From NCBI GenBank assembly GCA_032622095.1, contig CP136061.1:18106991-18170990 (forward strand): 64,000 nt of DNA, read 5' to 3'. Source of the stretch: Siphonodentalium dalli. Its lineage: Eukaryota > Mollusca > Scaphopoda > Gadilida > Siphonodentaliidae. Below, in pieces: positions 58,279 to 64,000 of the stretch. The stretch's first letter is position 1; every line of letters begins with the position of its first letter. The notes under the pieces were generated by a model. That model saw only the letters and a program-made list of their open reading frames with translations. It made no database searches and was not told the DNA's origin. A program made the position numbers and the translations under genes.

Positions 58279-59338
58279 GAATTACACCTTAAAGGCAGAT
58301 ATCCTTTGCGATGGTATTGCTGTTAAAATAGTCAAATCCGTTAAAACAGCCATGAATAGAAGGAATATTAAAATATGGACAGATTTTGTTCTTATACCAA
58401 TCATAAATATCATGTAAATAGCATGTTTTATGTTTAACAGTACAGTTACTTCAGTATGTAAAGAATTGTTCTATAACTTAAACACTCAACACCAGGGAGA
58501 ACCCACTAAGTGAACTTTCTTTAAAACTTCTGCCATGTTGTTTACAACATACCGGTATAGCGCTCACCAATCCTTGACATTCAAGATTTTAGTGTTGAAT
58601 TTCACTAGGAATCACTCTCCAAACAAAAATTGTCATGGTGTTGAGTCTTTTGCTTATCGCACACTATTTACTTGCAGTATATAAACAAATACTCGACTCA
58701 AACAAAGTGTGTTTGGTGGATAATATTACATTCATGCTATCGTTATACTACACAATTAGTATATTCTTGAGGAAATTTTCATAATTTGGTAACTTGTATT
58801 TCTAAATTATAACCTACAATCAAGGCCATCGTGCCTTCAGTGTGACTTTACAACTGAACTTTCAGGATTATACACAATTATGATGGAGAAACTCATGTTA
58901 TTACAGTAAAACCCTAAATAATTGACTCCTTAACCACAGCAGAATTATGGGTAATTTTTCCAGGATTTAGTCGGAAAATATCAGGTTAATATTTGTTTGG
59001 AAATCAGTTTGACGATTTTTCACAAACTCATGTTGAATAGTATTTCTATGCTTGATGCCACAAGCGTATTCATAGCTAAGACAGGCTAATTAATATATGA
59101 CATTCAATATATCCCAGAGTGTCAAAATGTTATTTGAGTGGAAAGTCCACAATATTGAAAGCTCAACCCCATTACATGGACAATGTATCTGAAATCATTT
59201 CAAGTTTGAACACTTTGATGACAGGATATTAATTTTACAGTAGTTTGCTTGAGGAATGTTCAGAAAATTTGGTAAAAATGTGTTTAGAAAATAAGTTCAA
59301 AGGTCGCTTGTTAAACTTATTAATAGAACATTCATCCA
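58279..59338. other. No gene; short family-E word shared with 41.33 kb
   Basis: ACAGCAGAATTATGG and CAGGATTTAGTCGGAAA at 58936-58980 match 41334-41385, an old dispersed repeat. The rest has no recognisable feature. Confidence 0.5.
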
Positions 59339-59592
59339 CAAGCCTTGAAATAGTGTGTCTGTCATTTGCAGAATGAGGTCCCCAGAGGGTGAATTTAGTG
59401 ATGCTACCCCGCATAGCGGGCTAGCATCACCAAATTCACCCTCTGGGGACCTCATTCTGCTTACAACTCTGCAGATTGAGGTCCCCAGAGGGTGAATTTG
59501 GTGATGCTAGCCCGCTATGCGGGGTAGCATCACTATATTCACCCTCTGGGGACCTCAATCTGCAAATGACAGACAGACTATTTCAAGGCTTG
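59339..59592. mobile_element. hAT-like palindromic MITE C, copy 1 (complete)
   Basis: Terminal inverted repeats CAAGCCTTGAAATAG(T), flanked by a perfect 8 bp duplication TTCATCCA (59331-59338, 59593-59600), the hAT hallmark. Each half is itself a palindrome of about 92 bp around CCCGC-ATA-GCGGG (GCAGAATGAGGTCCCCAGAG pairs within the half), separated by TTACAACTCT. The whole 254 bp can fold as one long hairpin or as two. The open frame across it is a palindrome artefact. Confidence 0.9.
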
Positions 59593-59600
59593 TTCATCCA

Positions 59601-60081
59601 CAGTATAATTTTAATGGAGAATCCACTCAGTAATGTAATAGTTGACCAAATAGTCCAATGCCTTATCAGAAATACAATCGATATAACACTTTATGGAGAA
59701 CCGGCCAAACATGCATTATCAGAAATAGAATAACACTTCCTTGAGAATCGGTTGATCAAAATGTGGTTACATCTCTCACTCCATCGATTCATTCGCCCGG
59801 AAGCATATTAGCAAAATAAATAGAAGCTATAAATAGAAAATCTGGATTTCATTGCCTAGCAACATCAGGACATCAAGGTTGATCGCTGTAAATAATTAGT
59901 TGATATTTAAAACATTGTCCATGTAATTCTTCAAATTAATGAGTATTTACTTTGTGTTCTCAAAAACAAGTGCACAAACAAAAGGCATAAGATGATTAAA
60001 AATGTAAATTTAGCTAAAGGCGAACATTCTTAACACATTGCAAATAAATGTTTTGCTCATTTGAATGTAATATCTACTAAA
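59601..60081. other. No recognisable feature
   Basis: AT-rich; no exon or repeat recognised. Confidence 0.45.
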
Positions 60082-60240
60082 TTACCCTTCCATGACTGGA
60101 GTTTCCAGAAATTTAGCATAAACCCTGAGCCAATGCATTCTCTTATATATGTGAGGCTCCCTATGGGTGACTCACATATATAAGATAATGCACTGACACA
60201 GGATCTTTAATGCTGCACCAGCACAGCTCCTATCATGAAC
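60082..60240. mobile_element. piggyBac-like MITE B2, decayed copy
   Basis: Left ATTACCCTTCCATGACTGGA, central hairpin module variant (60132-60198), right GCTGCACCAGCACAGCTCC and TATCATGAA as in 61138-61469. Terminal GGG and TTAA are eroded. Confidence 0.65.
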
Positions 60241-60309
60241 CTCACTGTTAAAATGGTTAAATATAGAATAATTTTATGTTCCTGTAATAAGGCAAACGTT
60301 GGCATAAAC

Positions 60310-60450
60310 TGAACCCTTTGATAACAGGCTACTCACTGATTAGTAGTTATGTGATTCCCATTCATTCATTTGTAGGGATGTTCAGCTAATAGGTTCAACA
60401 AACAACAGTTATATGTTGAACTTATTATCTGAAAGCCCCTACAACGAACG
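60310..60450. mobile_element. Fragment of MITE family D
   Basis: GAACCCTTTGATAACAG, CTACTCACTGATTAGTAGTT and ATGTTGAACTTATTATCTGA recall family D in the same order. Ends are unclear. Confidence 0.45.
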
Positions 60451-60592
60451 AAGGCAAGATTACATACCTGATAAATGAACTTAAATTAATGAATGACCAA
60501 TACAATTAACACAATGTTGGCAGTTGACATAAATAATCATCATTGAAATCATGAGCCTTACTAGATTAGCATATGAATTGTACCTAAGCAGC

Positions 60593-60744
60593 CAAACCTG
60601 CAAATAGTATGTCTGTCATTTCCATAATGAGATCCCCCAGAGGGTGAATTTGGTAATGCTAACCCACTGTGCGTGATAGCATCACTAATTTCACCCTCTG
60701 GAGATCTTATTCTAAAATTGACAGATGCTCTATTTGCAGACTTG
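60593..60744. mobile_element. Single-hairpin variant of MITE C
   Basis: Ends CAAACCTGCAAATAG / CTATTTGCAGACTTG, interior CAGAGGGTGAATTTGGTAAT with its inverted partner. Only one palindrome, 152 bp; no 8 bp duplication visible. Confidence 0.7.
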
Positions 60745-60896
60745 ATATCCCTATTTGATATCCCTACTCCAAAATTATAAATACATAATACGTAAGCCAT
60801 GTCTGTTAAAATAGGCACATTGCACTGGCTCAAAATATATCAGCAAATAAAAAAAAATTCAAGTAAGCAAAACAAAATGAAAAGAAAGAGGCCTAT

Positions 60897-61016
60897 GCAG
60901 AATGAGGTCCCCAGACATTTGCAAAATGATGTCCACCAGAGGATGAATTTAGAAATGCTAGCCCACTGTGCAGGGTAAAGTCACTAAATTCACCATCTGG
61001 GGACCTCATTCTACAA
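60897..61016. mobile_element. MITE C hairpin remnant
   Basis: GCAGAATGAGGTCCCCAGA on the left and TCTGGGGACCTCATTCT on the right with the usual centre, degraded. Lacks outer CAAGCCTTG ends. Confidence 0.6.
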
Positions 61017-61137
61017 ATTTCCGGCACCATATTCTCAGTCCTGTGTTTGCAGCAATAATATCTACCCATAAGAATAGCTTCAGTAGAAGAAGCACATAAT
61101 TAAGGCCAGATAGTTAATAGTTTGTTTCTCAGGGAAT

Positions 61138-61469
61138 ATTACCCTTTCATGACTGGAGCTTCCTGAAATTTTGCGAAAACCCTGTGCCAATGCATTCTCT
61201 TATATATGCGAGTCACACATAGGGATCATTGCATATATAAGAGACTGAACTGGCTTAATGTAAATATTGTTAGGTCAATGCATTCTCTTATATATGCGTA
61301 AATAAATAAGAGAATGCATTGGCCTAACAATTTTTACCTTGACCTTGTAAGCCAGTGCATTCTCTTATATATATGAGGCTCCCTACAGGAGACTGGAATA
61401 TATAAGAAAATGCACTGGTACATGATCTTTAATGCTGCACCAGCGCAGCTCCCATCATGAAAGGGATAA
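61138..61469. mobile_element. MITE B2 with three hairpin modules
   Basis: The ends CCCTTTCATGACTGGAGCT and AGCTCCCATCATGAAAGGG are good inverted repeats; the flanks read ATTA and ATAA rather than exact TTAA. Inside are three palindromic module copies (about 61188-61255, 61273-61328, 61343-61419), the middle one shortened. Confidence 0.75.
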
Positions 61470-61620
61470 TGAGGGAGGTAGGTATTTGTATTTCAACCCT
61501 TTCTATACTAAATGGATTCTCCCATCAGCTAGTATAAAAGTATATATTGGAATGGTCTATTATTCATCTGGAGAGATGATCAAGCAATATAAGCAGATGA
61601 CATACAGAAGCATATATGAT

Positions 61621-62010
61621 TTAACCCTTTACCCAACAAACCGGCCAAATAAAGCTTCAACAGCCTAAAATATCTTCGGTCTGTCTCAATAGAACCATAC
61701 ACATATGGATATCATTGGAACCGGCTCCTTGACCACATTGTGATAGTTACAGTTATGCCCTGTGCCAATGCATTCTCTTATATATGCGAGTCGACCATAG
61801 GTCGCCTCGCATATATAAGAGAATGCATTGGCCTAAAAAAAATCTTTTTTTCACACTTTTTAACATTTTTTCTTACATTCTTTAACAATTTTATCATTTT
61901 TAATGTGTTAAGCCAATGCATTCTCTTATATATGCGAGGCGACCTATGGTCGACTCGCATATATAAGAGAATGCATTGGCACAGGGCCGTTCTGTTGGGT
62001 AAAGGGTTAA
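61621..62010. mobile_element. piggyBac-like MITE B1, copy 2
   Basis: TTAA at both ends, CCCTTTACCCAACA inverted termini. Two full hairpin modules in opposite orientation (about 61767-61833 and 61914-61980) flank an AT-rich core of about 80 bp. Near-identical to copy 3. Confidence 0.9.
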
Positions 62011-62253
62011 GTGTTAACTTAACAGTGAATAGAGTTACTGTCCTTGGATTGTGTGAATGGGAGAGGCCGGAAGTGACATAAGGAAACAAGGAAGTGAATG
62101 GAGCAAATGGCAGATCTATGGATATGGAAATGTATATAGATATTGAACTGTAACGGAATAACAAGGGGTACTGTGCTGGGTCCATGGAGAGGAGGACCAC
62201 GATGAAGTCAAGGGTAAGCTCTCTTACTAACGATACATGTAGAAGAATTCCAA

Positions 62254-62653
62254 TTAACCCTTTACCCAACAAACCGGCCAAAAACGGCCAAATAAAGCTT
62301 CAACAGCCTAAAATATCTTCGGTCTGTCTCAATAGAACCATACAAATATGGATATCATTGGAACCGGCTCCTTGACCACATTGTGATAGTTACAGTTATG
62401 GCCTGTGCCAATGCATTCTCTTATATATGCGAGTCGACCATAGGTCGCCTCGCATATATAAGAGAATGCATTGGCCTAAAAAAAATCTTTTTTTAACACT
62501 TTTTACCATTTTTTCTTACATTCTTTAACAATTTTATAATTTTTAATGTGTTAAGCCAATGCATTCTCTTATATATGCGAGGCGACCTATGGTCGACTCG
62601 CATATATAAGAGAATGCATTGGCACAGGGCCCTTCTGTTGGGTAAAGGGTTAA
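62254..62653. mobile_element. piggyBac-like MITE B1, copy 3
   Basis: TTAA (62254-62257, 62650-62653), same termini and internal order as copy 2, with an extra AAAAACGGCC near the left end. Hairpin modules at about 62408-62474 and 62555-62621. High identity with copy 2 suggests recent activity or local duplication. Confidence 0.9.
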
Positions 62654-62778
62654 TACGAGAGAAATATTCAGATAATAATAACCAACCTACTGTATTGTCG
62701 ACAATTTGTTGAACTTAAAATCTCATTTCCAAGGGAACTACTGTCTTCTCAATGAGTATTTAGTATAGAAAGGGTTAA

Positions 62779-63506
62779 TAATTATGTCAATTTTTGTGAG
62801 GAAGCAGGTATTTATGTGTATAAGATATATTTATCTGAGTTCCTTATTATTCAGCAAGAATGCTAAATATGGAAAATATACTGCATGAGGACTCTGGACT
62901 TCACATTTACCACGAATTTAAATGCACAGATTTATAATAAAAGATGTGTGGATACTGTATTACTTATGAAGACGTGGGGACTTCATCTGTGAATTTCTAA
63001 CTAATCTCATAAATATGTAAGAGCCGCAAGTGTTATGAGGACAATGTATTCCTTGATAAACAAACTATTTTCTTTTATCTGGCCTAAACACAAGGCCACA
63101 CAAAATTGACTATCTCTTTCTTGGACACTTTTGTTTTCAAAATGGACAGGCAGGCAGGTTTTTATATTTATTTTTTACCTGCAAAATAACCAAGCAGGCT
63201 GGTTTTTATATGTTTACACCCGAATTATAAAAAAAATTATTTTTGGGTGTGAAAGATTACTTCTCATGATTAATTGTGAATGGAATTTTAATGTTAGTTT
63301 GTTGTAGAACCCAAATACATAGTTTGTACATAGCTTAAGCCATTTAAGCTATTTACTCATTTTCAAAATAGGTTTACTCTATTTTCAATATAGAGTATGT
63401 TAGTGTAATTTGCCCTCATCCCATTCTCAAATTCACTCATTTGTGACATATTAGCTGTTGAATAGAGTAGATGGCGTATACAATGGTACAGTCTCCCTTT
63501 ATTATT
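62779..63506. other. No recognisable feature
   Basis: AT-rich DNA; a short GCAGG(C/T)TGGTTTTTATAT duplication near 63151-63210. No exon seen. Confidence 0.45.
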
Positions 63507-63514
63507 ATCAGAAA

Positions 63515-63769
63515 CAAGCCTTGAAATAATGTGTCTGTCATTTGCAGAATGAGGTCCCCAGAGGGTGAATTTAGTGATGCTACCCCGCATAGCGGGCTAG
63601 CATCACCAAATTCACCCTCTGGGGGACCTCATTCTGCTTACACCTCAGCAGAATGAGGTTCCCAGAGGGTGAATTTGGTGATGCTAGCCCGCTATGCGGG
63701 GTAGCATCACTAAATTCACCCTCTGGAGACCTCATTCTGCAAATGACAGATACCCTATTTCAAGGCTTG
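63515..63769. mobile_element. hAT-like palindromic MITE C, copy 2 (complete)
   Basis: Same ends and double-palindrome interior as 59339-59592, flanked by a perfect 8 bp duplication ATCAGAAA (63507-63514, 63770-63777). The different target sequences prove independent insertions. Confidence 0.9.
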
Positions 63770-63835
63770 ATCAGAAATAACAAATGGAAACATTAAATAC
63801 AAGTTGAAATGTGTCTAGGTAAATTTATGTCAGTA

Positions 63836-63900
63836 CAGTGTATCCATCCGTATAGTGTATCCATTAGTATAGTGTATCCATCATTATAGTGTATCCATTG
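63836..63900. repeat. AGTGTATCCAT minisatellite, four copies
   Basis: AGTGTATCCATC/T followed by CGTAT, AGTAT or ATTAT repeats four times at 16-18 bp spacing. Confidence 0.8.
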
Positions 63901-64000
63901 TCAAGTGACATGTTGATTTATAATTATTGTTTTCAGTGGGCCATAAAAAGGACTCAGCAGGCCATCTTTTTATGAGGGGGCAAGTGTCTGATAAACAGAA

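Larger units (their letters stand above)
61494..62778. mobile_element. MITE family D carrying two nested B1 elements
   Basis: Left end AACCCTTTCTATACTAAATG, right end ATTTAGTATAGAAAGGGTTA. Two B1 MITEs sit inside at TTAA sites (61621-62010 and 62254-62653). Without them the host element would be about 0.5 kb. Clear nested insertion order: D first, B1 later. Confidence 0.75.

Noticed and set aside
59476-59733. 85-codon ORF over the hAT-like MITE
   Set aside because: Palindrome artefact inside a noncoding element with proven 8 bp duplications.

Overview
The window is AT-rich animal DNA: spliced exons with consensus GT-AG borders, an env-bearing Ty3/gypsy-type retroelement, LINE remnants, and a very high density of palindromic MITEs, foldback-like repeats and satellites. 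It is not bacterial: there are no operons, Shine-Dalgarno sites or closely packed ORFs. The repeat style suggests a marine invertebrate, possibly a mollusc or other lophotrochozoan, but the species is a guess.

The one host gene I can support runs on the + strand from about 3.6 to 45.4 kb. It reads as a Notch-ligand-like (DSL) type I membrane protein. Exons are at 3606-3745 (end of an N-terminal C2/MNNL-like domain), 8516-8643 (DSL domain), 24093-24299 (calcium-binding EGF repeats), 25809-26276 (end of the second EGF plus a Ser/Thr-rich stalk), 28116-28239 (possible first half of a SEA-like module), a weak candidate near 40612, 41630-41712 (transmembrane helix) and 45348-45399 (short basic tail and stop). 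Splice phases match at every junction except across the weak part between 28239 and 41630. The first exon(s), with the signal peptide, were not found and may lie upstream of the window.

The introns hold most of the mobile DNA. At 9.8-23.7 kb is a decayed retroelement on the minus strand (gag, protease, RT/RNase H, integrase, env), flanked by about 0.4-0.5 kb direct repeats. It has a 2.1 kb insertion in pol and a 0.46 kb MITE in gag. At 28.8-40.6 kb is an 11.8 kb foldback-like element whose arms are tandem arrays of a roughly 175 bp monomer. These arms are organised into four 2.29 kb higher-order units on the left and a shorter inverted set on the right. A smaller inverted repeat of the same design is at 24.4-25.7 kb. 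A 33 bp minisatellite of about 28 copies runs up to the last splice acceptor.

Downstream of the gene (45.4-64 kb) are a second foldback-like element (46.56-50.20 kb), two LINE 3' fragments, a MITE built of ATATCTTCAAATATTTGA-like units, a tandem array at 53.8-55.8 kb, and nested MITEs. The MITEs include a piggyBac-like group (TTAA target duplications), a hAT-like group (8 bp duplications) and a hairpin module found inside elements with three different termini. The repeated theme is a palindrome inside a palindrome, seen from 67 bp hairpins up to the 11.8 kb element.
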